Assembly (NCBI GenBank): GCA_039819485.1
Contig: JBCBRY010000029.1
Span: forward strand, 20,276 to 84,275
Direction: 5' to 3'
Origin: UBA6168 sp039819485
GTDB lineage: Bacteria > Bacteroidota > Bacteroidia > Chitinophagales > Saprospiraceae
DNA: 64,000 nucleotides
Shown here: positions 37,351 through 46,077 of the stretch, one piece after another
Position numbering within the stretch: position 1 is the first letter of the stretch
Layout of the letters: every line of letters starts with the position of its first letter
Notes under the pieces: generated by a model
What the model was told of the DNA's origin: nothing
The model's database searches: none
Seen by the model: only the letters and a program-made list of their open reading frames with translations
Program-made: the position numbers and the translations under genes

Positions 37351-37450
37351 TGGCTGTTCAAAAAAAATGACACTTTTCCTTCGTCTGAAAAAGATTTTTA
37401 AGACTTGGGAATCAAACATTTGCCCAAATAAAAGTGTCATTTTTAGTGCT
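37351..37450. repeat. About 100-bp dispersed repeat, copy 1
   Basis: Aligns over its full length with 50481-50577: both contain AAAAAAAATGACA, CTGAAAAAGATTTTTAAGAC, AATCAAACATTTGCC and AAATAAAAGTG near the same spacing. The ends are inverted (AAAAATGACACTTTT / AAAAGTGTCATTTTT). Non-coding and MITE-like. It occupies part of the 377-bp spacer 37176-37552, in which nothing else except the element at 37514 is recognised. Confidence 0.8.
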
Positions 37451-37513
37451 ACTTGTTTTCATCCAATAACCTACTTCAATCAAATATTTATTTAAACCTA
37501 AAAAAAACCAAAT

Positions 37514-37547
37514 TGAGCGAAGCGAAATCCCGTACCGTTGGTCGGGA
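37514..37547 (+). repeat. Palindromic element, intergenic copy
   Basis: GAGCGAAGCGAAATCCCG then TACCGTTGGTCGGGAA, 6 bp beyond the stop codon of the met8-like gene. Hairpin CCCG-T-ACC / GGT-CGGG. Same family as 16385, 33095 and 63163. Confidence 0.8.
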
Positions 37548-37552
37548 AATTA

Positions 37553-38128
37553 TCAATTATCAATTATCAATTCTTTCGTAATCCGATTTAATTCTTTCAG
37601 CTTATAATTAAAATCACCTTTTAATTTTTCCCGGATCGAATACATATTTTGTAAAATATCGTGGAGGTCATTGGGCAGCATTTGATTCAGGTTTTCTTTT
37701 AACCGCTTCGCAATGGTCGGTGATTTACCATTGGTTGAAATAGCAATTTTCAAATCCCCTTTTCTGACAATTGACGATAAATAAAAATCACATAAATGCG
37801 GCGTATCTGCCACGTTACATAAAATATTTTTTTCGGCAGCGAGGCGTTTTATTTCTGCGTTTATTTCCGTTTGATCCGTGGCACCGATCACAAATTGTTG
37901 CCCCTCCAAATCTTTTTCTTCAAATGCTTTTTCAATTAATTGTACCTGCGGAAACTGCCGGGCATATGCCACAGTATTTTCCCGAAAAAAAGTAGCCACC
38001 ATCTTTATTTTTGTTTGTGGACTATTGGTCAATAAAGACGTTATTTTTTCCAGTCCCACATAACCACCACCAACAACAAGTACATTGAAATTTTCGAGCT
38101 TTAAAAATATGGGATATAAATTATTCAT
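37553..38128 (-). CDS. Precorrin-2 dehydrogenase / sirohydrochlorin ferrochelatase (Met8/CysG-N type)
   Basis: 191-residue cytoplasmic enzyme for the last siroheme steps: oxidation of precorrin-2 to sirohydrochlorin, and possibly iron insertion. The start at 38128 gives MNNLYPIFLKLENFNVLVVGGGYVGLEKI; the NAD-binding VVGGGYVGLEK is intact. Also visible are VIGATDQTEINAEI, NVADTPHLCDFYLSSIVRKGDLKIAISTNGKSPTIAKRLKENL, the family's central signature. It is the last gene of the sulfate operon, where siroheme is needed as cofactor of the adjacent sulfite reductase. Only the N-terminal module of CysG is present; methylation is done by the separate cobA-type gene. Ferrochelatase ability is inferred from family. 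Confidence 0.93.
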   Translation of the reverse strand: MNNLYPIFLKLENFNVLVVGGGYVGLEKITSLLTNSPQTKIKMVATFFRENTVAYARQFPQVQLIEKAFEEKDLEGQQFVIGATDQTEINAEIKRLAAEKNILCNVADTPHLCDFYLSSIVRKGDLKIAISTNGKSPTIAKRLKENLNQMLPNDLHDILQNMYSIREKLKGDFNYKLKELNRITKELIIDN

Positions 38129-38140
38129 TTTATTTTTTTT

Positions 38141-38212
38141 AACACATAGGCACACAGGACATATAGTTTTTATGATTAATTTTCCATGTGTTCTATGTGC
38201 CTATGTGTTTAT
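38141..38212. repeat. Inverted repeat in the cysI-met8 spacer
   Basis: Arms AACACATAGGCACACAGGACATA and TGTGTTCTATGTGCCTATGTGTT form an imperfect 20-bp hairpin. A relative with similar sequence (CACATCAGGACACATAG / CTATGTGTTCTGTGTGTC) lies at 41890-41953. Confidence 0.7.
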
Positions 38213-39907
38213 TTAATTATCGTAAAAATTAGTGCCATGCGTAGTTGCCAGTACATATTCCTTCCGAATTACAAAATCACCAAAGCGTTCATTTTTATTT
38301 CTGTTTTTCGCATAGTCCGCAATGATCGGTTCCAGTGTTTCAAGGATCGTTTTCTCATCCACCATTTCTTTGTATAATTTATTCAAACGGTCACCATTGA
38401 AAGACGCACCGAGGTATAAATTGTATAAACCGATGGCCCGTCCGACAAACCCGATCTCCCCTAAATACGGGCGTCCGCAGCCATTTGGACAACCAGTCAT
38501 ACGGATAATTATTTCATCTTTTTCCAAGTTGTTTTTAATTAAAACCTGGTCCAGCTTATCAATCAAAGAAGGCAGGTAGCGCTCCGATTCGGCCATGGCC
38601 AGCGTACAGGTGTTGAGTGCCACACAGGCAATGGAATTTAACCGAAGCCCTGATTTTTCCTGCTCCGGCAATACTTTATATTTTGCCAAAATACCGTTGA
38701 TAATGGGTTTTTCTTTTTCGGGAATCCGGCAGATCATTAAATTCTGATTGCCTGTCAAACGAAAATCACCAGGATGGACATCCGCAATTTTCCGAAGGGC
38801 TTCTTTTAATTTATATTGTTCCGTATTTTTCACCCGGCCACCCTCAACAAACAAAGTAATATTATGCGTGCCATCCAGGTTTTTATTCCATCCGTATTGA
38901 TCACCATTATTTTCGAAGTGATATTTTTCTTGCGGTAAAAAATTAAAACCTACCCTTTTTTCAATTTCTTTTTTAAAATTATTTAACCCCATTTTATCAA
39001 TGGTGTATTTCATGCGGGCCAACTTCCGGTCTTCCCTATTTCCATGATCCCGTTGAATCATCATGATGGCACCGATCACATCAATTAATTTTTCGGGCTT
39101 GACAAAACCAATATCATCAGCGAGGCGCGGGTAGGTGTCCGGCCGGCCAAACGTCATACCCATGCCCCCGCCGATGGCAATGTTGTAACCCTTTAATTTT
39201 CCATTTTTTTCAATCGCAATGATACCGATATCGTTCGCATAAATATCGACATCGTTATGAGGCGGAATGGCAATGGCTATTTTAAATTTTCTCGGCAAAT
39301 ATGTTTTGCCATATATCGGCTCATCATCCACCACATCGATAGATTTTATTTTTTTCCCGTCCAGCCATATTTCGTGATAAGAGGATGTTTTCGGGGTAAA
39401 ATAGTCGGATATTTTTCCGGCGGTTTCAAACACCTCTTCATGGATCGGAGAGAGGTACGGGTTGGGGTTGCACATCACGTTCCGGTTCACGTCACCACAA
39501 CCGGCAAAACTGTCCATCAGCACCTCATTAAACCCCTGAATGGTAGGCCGCAAATCTTTTTTCAAAATACCGTGCAATTGCACCGCCTGTCGGGTGGTCA
39601 GTTTCAGTCCGCTGTTGCCATATTCGTCGGCCAGGTCATCGAGCCGCCGCCACTGCTCCGCAGTCACGATACCGCCCGGTGCCCGCACGCGGATCATAAA
39701 CGAATACAAAGGTTCCAGTTTTTGCCGCTTTCGCTCACTGTCCAGATCGCGGTCAGCCTGCTGGTAAGACCCGTGGAATTTGATCAGTTGCGTATCATCA
39801 TCGGCGATGGCACCGGTGATCTCATCGCGCAGACTTTCCTCCAAAGTGCCGCGGAGGTAGTTGCTTTTTTCTTTGATCTTCTCTACGTGTGATACTTTTT
39901 TTGACAT
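38213..39907 (-). CDS. cysI: Assimilatory sulfite reductase hemoprotein (CysI)
   Basis: 564 residues; reduces sulfite to sulfide with six electrons supplied by the flavoprotein CysJ. The start at 39907 gives MSKKVSHVEKIKEKSNYLRG. Ferredoxin-like half-domains carry LKLTTRQAVQLHGILK and DFRLTGNQNLMICRI (siroheme-binding Arg/Lys region), and the [4Fe-4S]-siroheme ligands are C428 and C434 (CVALNTC) and C473 and C477 (TGCPNGCGRP). Also typical are FAGCGDVNRNVMCNPNP and AIGGGMGMTFGRPDTYPRLAD. It lies in the operon between cysJ and met8. Sulfite rather than nitrite as substrate is supported by the adjacent NADPH flavoprotein and the operon. Confidence 0.96.
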   Translation of the reverse strand: MSKKVSHVEKIKEKSNYLRGTLEESLRDEITGAIADDDTQLIKFHGSYQQADRDLDSERKRQKLEPLYSFMIRVRAPGGIVTAEQWRRLDDLADEYGNSGLKLTTRQAVQLHGILKKDLRPTIQGFNEVLMDSFAGCGDVNRNVMCNPNPYLSPIHEEVFETAGKISDYFTPKTSSYHEIWLDGKKIKSIDVVDDEPIYGKTYLPRKFKIAIAIPPHNDVDIYANDIGIIAIEKNGKLKGYNIAIGGGMGMTFGRPDTYPRLADDIGFVKPEKLIDVIGAIMMIQRDHGNREDRKLARMKYTIDKMGLNNFKKEIEKRVGFNFLPQEKYHFENNGDQYGWNKNLDGTHNITLFVEGGRVKNTEQYKLKEALRKIADVHPGDFRLTGNQNLMICRIPEKEKPIINGILAKYKVLPEQEKSGLRLNSIACVALNTCTLAMAESERYLPSLIDKLDQVLIKNNLEKDEIIIRMTGCPNGCGRPYLGEIGFVGRAIGLYNLYLGASFNGDRLNKLYKEMVDEKTILETLEPIIADYAKNRNKNERFGDFVIRKEYVLATTHGTNFYDN

Positions 39908-39947
39908 GGAAGTAGGTTTGTATCGCCAAAGTCTATTTGGCATTCAG

Positions 39948-39991
39948 GTATTGTGGGATATTGGGATATTGGGATATTGGGATATTGGGGT
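39948..39991. repeat. Tandem octamers GATATTGG in the cysJ-cysI spacer
   Basis: Four to five direct copies of GATATTGG. The same spacer holds a short hairpin GCCAAA / TTTGGC (39918-39934). Confidence 0.8.
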
Positions 39992-40022
39992 ATTTTTTAT
40001 TGTCGATAATGACGAAAGGAGG

Positions 40023-41843
40023 TCAGTATACGTCTTCAAGGAACCTGCGGTTTTTCACCAGTTCCTTAAATCGGGCTTCCGCCTCTGCTGTACTCACGCC
40101 GCCGTACTTTTCAATAATCGTTTTAAAAGCCGCCCGCACGTCCGGCGCCATGCGGTTTTTATCACCGCAGACATAAATGACCGCGCCCTGCTCCAGCCAT
40201 TCGTACACTTTCTCTCCTTTTTCCAGCAACTTGTGCTGCACGTAAACCTTTTCCTCTTGATCGCGTGAAAAGGCCACGTTCAAACGATGGAGCTGCCCTT
40301 TTTTCAGGGCTTTCTGCCACTCGGTCTGGTAGAGAAAGTCTGTGGTAAAATGCGGATTACCGAAGAACAGCCAGTTTGGCCCTTCGTCCTCCCGCTCAAC
40401 GCGGTCCTGTAGGAACGCCCGAAATGGAGCGATGCCGGTGCCGGGACCAACCATGATGATCGGCGTATTGCCGTTTTGCGGCAGTTTGAAATATTCGTTT
40501 TTATCAATGAAGACCCGCACTCTTTCCCCAACAGCCAATCGGTCAGCCAGAAAAGTGGAAGCCGCCCCTTCCTTTTTACGTCGGCCGGTTTTATAGCGAA
40601 CCGCCCCGACGGTCAAATGAACCTCATCGGGATAAGCTTGTCCCCCGGAGGCGATGGAATACAAACGGGGCTGCAGTTTGCGCAAAATTCTTATGAAATC
40701 AGTCGCCGAGTAGTCATGCGGAAACTCGTTCAGCAGATCCAGTACATCGCGCCCCCAGACATATTCCTGCAATGCGTTCGCATCAGCGACGAGCGATTTT
40801 AATTTTTCAAAACGGCCCGCTTCAGCATGCCTTTCCAAAACATCCCGGGTGAGGTTGGTCAATTCTACCTTGGTTTTTAAAACAGTTCCAAGGGATAGCA
40901 TTTCTCCTTCATAATCAACGTTTTGCGAAGCATCAAAACCAGTCTTTTTTAAAATCTGCCCCACCAGTCGATCAGGGTTGTCGGGCCAAATGCCAAGCGC
41001 ATCGCCTGCCTCATAGGTCAGGCCAGAACCTTCTATGGACAGCTCAATGTGCCAGGTTTCCTTGACGGAGCCGCGGCCGTTCAATTGAATTTTTTCGAGT
41101 ACTTCAGCCCCGTAGGGGTTTTTGCGGGTATAAGTTGGTTGGGCAGCAGAAGTGGCTCCGTTAATTGTAGTAAAACCATTGACGATGTGGCCGTTGCCAT
41201 TTTGCGGAGCAGCATTTTCTTTTGCTAAAATTTGGGCGATTTGTTCCACCCAGGCGTCGGCATCATCATGAAAATCAACGTCACAATCAACGCGGTCGGC
41301 CAAACGGGTCGCTCCCAGCTCCGCCAGTCGCTCGTCAAATTCGACCCCGGTCTGGCAAAAATTCACATAACTCCTATCCCCCAGCGCCAGCACGGCAAAT
41401 TTCAGATCGGGCAATTTCGGCGCTCGTTTTGAAAGCAGGGCCGCATGAAATTCCTCTGCCCCGGCGGGAGGCTCGCCCTCGCCGTACGTACTTACTGCCA
41501 CAAACAAGTACTTGACTTTTTTCAAATCCTTGACGGAAAAATCAGCGAGGTCTTCTACCGCAACTTCCCAGCCCGTTCCTTCCAACCGCTCGCCCAGTTG
41601 TCGGGCAACACCCTTGGAGTTACCGCTTTGCGAGCCGAAAACAACGGTGGCCTGTTTCACCAAAGGAGCAGTTTCCGGAACGGTCACAGCTTGGGCAGCC
41701 ACGGCCGCCGGGCCTTGTTTGGTACTGATGCCGTATAAAAAGCCACTGAGCCACATCTGCTGCTCACCGCTTAGCTCAGTGGTTAGTTTTTTCAAAAAAT
41801 CGTTATCGAAACTGAGGGCCGGATGTTGAATTTGCTTAACCAT
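40023..41843 (-). CDS. cysJ: Sulfite reductase NADPH flavoprotein (CysJ)
   Basis: 606 residues. It transfers electrons from NADPH through FAD and FMN to CysI. The start at 41843 gives MVKQIQHPALSFDNDFLKKLTTELSGEQQ; six upstream codons are dispensable. Domains in order: flavodoxin/FMN (TVVFGSQSGNSKGVARQLGERL; VSTYGEGEPPAGAEEFH), linker, FAD-binding (YEAGDALGIWPDNP; LQPRLYSIASG; VHLTVGAVRY), NADPH-binding (IIMVGPGTGIAPFRAFLQDR; WLFFGNP; VYVCGD-type end) and a C-terminal aromatic tail (FLEDVY). It is upstream of cysI by 115 bp. Confidence 0.96.
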   Translation of the reverse strand: MVKQIQHPALSFDNDFLKKLTTELSGEQQMWLSGFLYGISTKQGPAAVAAQAVTVPETAPLVKQATVVFGSQSGNSKGVARQLGERLEGTGWEVAVEDLADFSVKDLKKVKYLFVAVSTYGEGEPPAGAEEFHAALLSKRAPKLPDLKFAVLALGDRSYVNFCQTGVEFDERLAELGATRLADRVDCDVDFHDDADAWVEQIAQILAKENAAPQNGNGHIVNGFTTINGATSAAQPTYTRKNPYGAEVLEKIQLNGRGSVKETWHIELSIEGSGLTYEAGDALGIWPDNPDRLVGQILKKTGFDASQNVDYEGEMLSLGTVLKTKVELTNLTRDVLERHAEAGRFEKLKSLVADANALQEYVWGRDVLDLLNEFPHDYSATDFIRILRKLQPRLYSIASGGQAYPDEVHLTVGAVRYKTGRRKKEGAASTFLADRLAVGERVRVFIDKNEYFKLPQNGNTPIIMVGPGTGIAPFRAFLQDRVEREDEGPNWLFFGNPHFTTDFLYQTEWQKALKKGQLHRLNVAFSRDQEEKVYVQHKLLEKGEKVYEWLEQGAVIYVCGDKNRMAPDVRAAFKTIIEKYGGVSTAEAEARFKELVKNRRFLEDVY

Positions 41844-41889
41844 GCTTTTTTGTTTTAACACAATTTACCCCGCATTTTGATCGGGACAG

Positions 41890-41953
41890 GCACATCAGGA
41901 CACATAGATTTTTAAGTCCATCAATAAACTATGTGTTCTGTGTGTCTGTGTGC
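41890..41953. repeat. Inverted repeat overlapping the 3' end of cobA
   Basis: Arms around CACATCAGGACACATAG (left) and CTATGTGTTCTGTGTGTCTGTG (right). The right arm encodes the last residues of cobA (H-R-H-T-E-H-I), so the repeat defines the gene's C-terminus. Confidence 0.65.
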
Positions 41954-42706
41954 TTCAAAAAATAAATTGTTGTTGTAAAGTGCGACTGTCTCCCCTGCAA
42001 CGATCACCGCCGGGGTCCCGATTTGCTGCTCGGCTGCCAGTTGCTCGATCGTCCCCACTGTACCTACTACCCTTTTCTCATTGGGCAAAGAGGCATTTTG
42101 GATGATGGCGATGGGCAGTTCTTTTTTGTCGTTTTGATAAAAAATATCGACGATTTGCGAGAGCTTGCCCAAGCCCATCAGGATGACGACGGTGGCACGC
42201 GACCTGGCAGCCAAGGTCAAATCTTCGGTCAGCTTGTCGTCGACCGTCGTGGCCGAAATAACCCAAAACCCGCGGCTCACGGCCCGGTGCGTAACCGGAA
42301 TGTTGGCCAGCCCGGCTGCGGCGATAGCACTTGAAATACCCGGCACGTAAGCCGTTTCCAAGCCATGCTCTTCCGCGTACAGAATCTCCTCCATGCCCCG
42401 TCCAAACACGAACGGGTCGCCCCCTTTCAACCGCACCACATGACCATGCCGCTGTGCCTTCTCCACAATCATTTGATTGATTTCTATTTGTGTAAAACGC
42501 TTATAACCTTTGCGTTTTCCCACAAAAATGCGAGGCACACCTGCGCAGGCGTACGCCAATATTTCTTCGTTGATGAGCGCATCGTATAAAATCACATTCG
42601 CCGAACGAATGGCTTTCAGCGCTTTGATGGTCAGCAGATCAGGGTCACCGATCCCCCCGCCGACCACCGTCAATTTGAGTGTCGAATTTGGTTTTGAAAA
42701 ACCCAT
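41921..42706 (-). CDS. cobA: Uroporphyrinogen-III C-methyltransferase (SUMT, CobA)
   Basis: 261 residues; uses two SAM to convert uroporphyrinogen III to precorrin-2, the entry to siroheme (and cobalamin). The start at 42706 gives MGFSKPNSTLKLTVVGGGIGDPDLLTIKALKAI; an open upstream extension of 29 codons is made of heptamer repeats and is rejected. Motifs of the SAM-dependent tetrapyrrole methylase fold: VGGGIGDPDLLT, VRLKGGDPFVFGRGMEE, YVPGISSAIAAAGLANIPVTHR and ATVVILMGLGKL. Lies between cysN and cysJ, consistent with siroheme supply for sulfite reductase. Its 3' end is made of repeat sequence. Confidence 0.95.
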   Translation of the reverse strand: MGFSKPNSTLKLTVVGGGIGDPDLLTIKALKAIRSANVILYDALINEEILAYACAGVPRIFVGKRKGYKRFTQIEINQMIVEKAQRHGHVVRLKGGDPFVFGRGMEEILYAEEHGLETAYVPGISSAIAAAGLANIPVTHRAVSRGFWVISATTVDDKLTEDLTLAARSRATVVILMGLGKLSQIVDIFYQNDKKELPIAIIQNASLPNEKRVVGTVGTIEQLAAEQQIGTPAVIVAGETVALYNNNLFFEAHRHTEHIVY

Positions 42707-42709
42707 TTT

Positions 42710-42814
42710 GGTTTGTGGTTTTGTGATTTTTGGTTTCTGGTTTCTGGTTTCTGGTTTCTGGTACCTCGGTAAAAACCAAAAACCAGAAACCAAAAACCAA
42801 AAACCAAAAACCAG
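42710..42814. repeat. Long heptamer inverted repeat (TTTCTGG) in the cysN-cobA spacer
   Basis: The left half has four tandem TTTCTGG copies, the right half the complement (CCAGAAACC, CCAAAAACC). They can pair into a hairpin of about 40 bp around GTACCTCGG. It fills the whole spacer. Confidence 0.8.
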
Positions 42815-44056
42815 TCATTGAAGCATCCCCGCCGCAACGGTATCTCCGGTATTGGCATTAACGAGTATAAAAGAGCCTGTTTCCCGGTTGTCTTTGTAGG
42901 TATCGTAGGCAAGTGGTTCGGCTGTCCGGATGTTGACTTTCACGAGGTCGTTGAGCCTGGCATTTTCCGGATACTCAATTTTGTCAAGTGTTTCGATGTC
43001 GATTTTGTAATCAATATCCCGTACGGAGGATTTGACGGTCTGGCTGTTATGCTGCAGTATGAATTTACTGCCTGCCTGCAAGGGGCGCGTGTCCGACCAG
43101 CATAGAACGGCCTCCAGGTCCTGGGAGATAATCGGCGCCTGGTTTTCCAAATAAATCTGATCGCCGCGGGTGATGTCGATATCGTCTTTCAGATGGATGA
43201 CCACGGGTTGTCCAATGACGGCTGCATCCACTTTTTGGTTGCCGATTTCAATGGCATCAATTTCGGAAGTAAGGCCAGCGGGAAATACCGTCACCCGGTC
43301 ACCTACCTTAAACGAGCCACTTTGGATGTGGCCGGCGTAGCCGCGGTAATCTTTGACTTTTTCATTGTCCACCCGGATGACATATTGGACCTGAAAGCGG
43401 GGGGCGTCGTGTGGCTTTGAAGAATTGACAGCTACAGTTTCAAGATGATCGAGCAACGTTTTGCCCTTGTACCATCCCATTTTGGCTGTTTTCTGCACCA
43501 CATTATCACCGATCAACGCACTGACCGGCACGAACTCAACTTGTTCAAAATCAAGTCCTTCCACCAGTTTCTGGTAATCAGCGGCTACTTCGTAAAATGT
43601 CTTTTCGGAGTAATCCACCAAATCCATTTTATTGATACAAACCAACACTCTTGGGATGCCCAACAGCGACGCAATGGTCGAGTGCCGTCGGGTCTGCTCA
43701 ATGACGCCGTGACGGGCGTCGATCAAAATGATCGCCAGGTCGGCCGTTGAGGCACCGGTTACCATATTGCGAGTGTACTGAACATGGCCTGGTGTGTCAG
43801 CAATGATGAATTTGCGTTTTGGTGTCGTGAAATATTTATAGGCAACGTCAATGGTGATACCTTGCTGGCGCTCGGCCCGCAACCCATCCGTTAGCAGTGA
43901 CAGGTCGACTTCGCCCTCCGGCAAATTACGGCTCACCTTTTCAATAGCCTCCAAAACATCGGGCGACACAGCCCCTGAATCGTATAGTAAACGGCCGATC
44001 AATGTACTCTTGCCATCGTCAACGGAGCCGCAGGTTAAAAATCTTAGAATATCCAT
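42815..44056 (-). CDS. cysN: Sulfate adenylyltransferase subunit 1 (CysN, GTPase)
   Basis: 413 residues. The GTPase subunit drives sulfate activation to APS by CysD. GTPase motifs: G1 TCGSVDDGKSTLIGRLLYDSG, G3 DTPGHVQYTRNMVTGAS, G4 NKMDLVDYSE, G5 near VPVSALIGDNV; then two beta-barrel domains (DRVTVFPAGL; RGDQIYLENQAP). It ends after the EF-Tu-like part, so there is no fused APS kinase (CysC), consistent with the APS-type CysH in this operon. Located between cysD and cobA. Confidence 0.96.
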   Translation of the reverse strand: MDILRFLTCGSVDDGKSTLIGRLLYDSGAVSPDVLEAIEKVSRNLPEGEVDLSLLTDGLRAERQQGITIDVAYKYFTTPKRKFIIADTPGHVQYTRNMVTGASTADLAIILIDARHGVIEQTRRHSTIASLLGIPRVLVCINKMDLVDYSEKTFYEVAADYQKLVEGLDFEQVEFVPVSALIGDNVVQKTAKMGWYKGKTLLDHLETVAVNSSKPHDAPRFQVQYVIRVDNEKVKDYRGYAGHIQSGSFKVGDRVTVFPAGLTSEIDAIEIGNQKVDAAVIGQPVVIHLKDDIDITRGDQIYLENQAPIISQDLEAVLCWSDTRPLQAGSKFILQHNSQTVKSSVRDIDYKIDIETLDKIEYPENARLNDLVKVNIRTAEPLAYDTYKDNRETGSFILVNANTGDTVAAGMLQ

Positions 44057-44062
44057 TTTTAG

Positions 44063-44135
44063 AATGAAGAATTAAGAATGAAAAATGAAGAATGTTAAAT
44101 GAGTCATTTTTTTGATTCTTCATTTTCCATTTTTC
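44063..44135. repeat. AT-rich inverted heptamer repeat in the cysD-cysN spacer
   Basis: Tandem AGAATGA/AGAATTA units followed by the approximate complement (GATTCTTCATTTTCC, ATTTTTCATT), giving an AT-rich hairpin that fills the 80-bp spacer. Confidence 0.7.
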
Positions 44136-44136
44136 A

Positions 44137-45048
44137 TTAAAAGTATCCGTTCAGTTTCCGGTCTTCCATTGCGGCTTCGGAGAGGCGGTCGTCGATGCGG
44201 GTGGCGCCCCTTTCGGAAGTCTTGGTGCGGATGATGTCCTCGATGATATCGTCGATGCTCTCCGTGTCGCTTTTTATGGCAGCGGTGCAGGTGGCATCAC
44301 CAACCGTGCGGAAGCGGACGTTTTCCTCGACGACCTTATCGTTGGAATCAATCTGGATAAACGGGGTAACGGCCAATAATTGCCCACCTGGCAGCTCCAC
44401 ACATTTTCTCTTGTGAGTGAAATAAATACTCGGTAGCGTGATTTTTTCCCGTCGGATATAATTCCATACATCCAGCTCTGTCCAATTGGAGATCGGGAAA
44501 ACCCGCACGTTTTCGCCCTTCCGGATGCGGCCGTTGTAAATGTTCCAGAACTCGGGGCGCTGGCGCTTAGGTTGCCATTGTCCGAATTCGTCCCTGACCG
44601 AAAAGATGCGTTCCTTGGCCCTCGCTTTTTCTTCATCGCGGCGGGCACCTCCGATACAAGCATCGAATTCGAACTCCTCGATGGTTTCCAGCAGCGTATA
44701 GCTCTGCAGGGGATTGCGCGTTGGGAATTTGCCCGTTGGTTCGGTCAGCCCTTGGCGCAAAATGGTATCCTCCACATAACGTACGATGAGTTTTTCATCG
44801 ATCACATTGGCCAACTGGTCGCGGTAGGCCACCACTTCCGGAAAGTTGTGCCCCGTGTCGATGTGAACCAAAGGAAATGGAAATTTGCCGGGACGGAAGG
44901 CTTTCTCTGCCAAACGGACGAGCGTGATGGAATCCTTACCGCCAGAAAACAGCAGTGCGGGCCGTTCAAACTGCCCGGCCACTTCCCGCATAATGTGGAT
45001 AGCCTCTGCTTCGAGGCGGTCGAGGTGGTCGTTGATGTAATTATTCAT
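44137..45048 (-). CDS. cysD: Sulfate adenylyltransferase subunit 2 (CysD)
   Basis: 303 residues; catalyses ATP sulfurylation, forming APS with CysN. The PP-loop is ALLFSGGKDSITLVRLAEKAF. Also typical: HIDTGHNFPEVVAYRDQLA, FDACIGGARRDEEKARAKERIFSVRDEFGQWQPKRQRPEFWNIYN, FPISNWTELDVWNYI and FRTVGDATCTAAIKSDTES, with the C-terminal TSERGATRIDDRLSEAAMEDRKLNGYF, a near-perfect CysD ending. Second gene of the operon, between cysH and cysN. Confidence 0.97.
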   Translation of the reverse strand: MNNYINDHLDRLEAEAIHIMREVAGQFERPALLFSGGKDSITLVRLAEKAFRPGKFPFPLVHIDTGHNFPEVVAYRDQLANVIDEKLIVRYVEDTILRQGLTEPTGKFPTRNPLQSYTLLETIEEFEFDACIGGARRDEEKARAKERIFSVRDEFGQWQPKRQRPEFWNIYNGRIRKGENVRVFPISNWTELDVWNYIRREKITLPSIYFTHKRKCVELPGGQLLAVTPFIQIDSNDKVVEENVRFRTVGDATCTAAIKSDTESIDDIIEDIIRTKTSERGATRIDDRLSEAAMEDRKLNGYF

Positions 45049-45154
45049 TTTTGAAGTAGGCGAGCGAGCGAGTAGGCAAGTTGGCGAGTACGCCTTTTCC
45101 GACCATCCTGCTGGCTCTTTACTATTTGGTTTTCAAATTGATATGCTGCTGTTA

Positions 45155-45185
45155 ACGGTGTTAGCATTGCGAGCGGCTACACCGT
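45155..45185. repeat. Palindrome ACGGTGTTAGC...GCTACACCGT after cysH
   Basis: Imperfect 10-bp stem in the cysH-cysD spacer. Shares CGGTGTTA and GCGAGCGG with 24762-24791. Confidence 0.6.
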
Positions 45186-45192
45186 TCACCTT

Positions 45193-45903
45193 TTATCTGG
45201 CATGTAATCCGCATTCCTTTTTTGAGGTGTCCTCCCACCACCAGCGGCCGGCCCGGAAATCTTCGCCGGGACGGATGGCCCGCGTACAGGGCGCACAGCC
45301 GATGCTGACGAAACCTTTATCGTGGAGCGGGTTGTAGGGAATGTGGTGTTTCCGAACAAATGCCCTGGCCTGCTCGAATGTCCAGTCAAAAATGGGATGG
45401 AACTTGGTAAGGCCGAAGCCGTCGTCCCATTCCACATTTTGCATGCCCTGCCTGTTTGTTGACTGCTCGGCTCGGATACCGGTGACCCATACTTGCTGGT
45501 TTTCCAGGGCCAGGCGCAGCGGTGCCACTTTGCGGATAAAACAGCACTCCTTCCTGTTTTCCACAGACTCATAAAAACTGTTGGGGCCTTTCTCCCGCAG
45601 CAGTTTTTGTACATCGTCCGCTTTTGGGTAAAATACTTCAATCGGCCTTTTATAGCGTTCCATCGTCTGTGCCCAGGTGTTATAAGTTTCCTGAAAATTG
45701 CGGCCGGTGTCCAACGTAAAGACCCGGATCGGCAAATTATTTTCAAAAATAAAATGGGAAACCACCTGATCCTCCAGACCAAAACTGGTGGAGAAGGAAA
45801 CCTGGCCGGGAAAACGATCTGCCAGCCACGTTAAAGATTCAACAATAGAAAGTCCGTTCAGCTCCGTGCGCAATGCACGGGCAGGTGCCTCGGTTAAAAG
45901 CAT
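45193..45903 (-). CDS. cysH: Adenylyl-sulfate (APS) reductase, CysH family
   Basis: 236 residues; reduces activated sulfate to sulfite using thioredoxin. Core motifs: SFSTSFGLEDQVVSHFI, VFTLDTGRNFQETYN, TGIRAEQSTNR and the catalytic C-terminus KKECGLH (C231). The four [4Fe-4S] ligands of the APS-specific subgroup are present: C120-C121 (KECCFIRK) and C203, C206 (IGCAPCTR). These are absent in PAPS reductases, so the substrate is APS, which agrees with the lack of APS kinase in the operon. First structural gene, 175 bp downstream of the attenuator terminator. Confidence 0.95.
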   Translation of the reverse strand: MLLTEAPARALRTELNGLSIVESLTWLADRFPGQVSFSTSFGLEDQVVSHFIFENNLPIRVFTLDTGRNFQETYNTWAQTMERYKRPIEVFYPKADDVQKLLREKGPNSFYESVENRKECCFIRKVAPLRLALENQQVWVTGIRAEQSTNRQGMQNVEWDDGFGLTKFHPIFDWTFEQARAFVRKHHIPYNPLHDKGFVSIGCAPCTRAIRPGEDFRAGRWWWEDTSKKECGLHAR

Positions 45904-46077
45904 AGTTAAAGTATTTGAGCAGGCAAGTCGGCAGTATTCGGGCAGGCCAACTACACCTTTTGTGATTAATTGGTTAGGGGAGAAAAATCACCCGCAACAT
46001 CGTGCGCAGGAATAACAACTTGGCAGGTTAGGATGAAAATAAAAATCCATTTTAGCGGATAATTTTTTATTAAATAA

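Noticed and set aside
37351..37450. CRISPR-like or tRNA-like interpretation of the 100-bp repeat
   Set aside because: Only two dispersed copies, no spacer periodicity and no cloverleaf; inverted ends favour a MITE-like element.
45904..46070. SAM riboswitch upstream of cysH
   Set aside because: No SAM-I or SAM-II core motifs visible; the Cys leader and terminator explain the region better.
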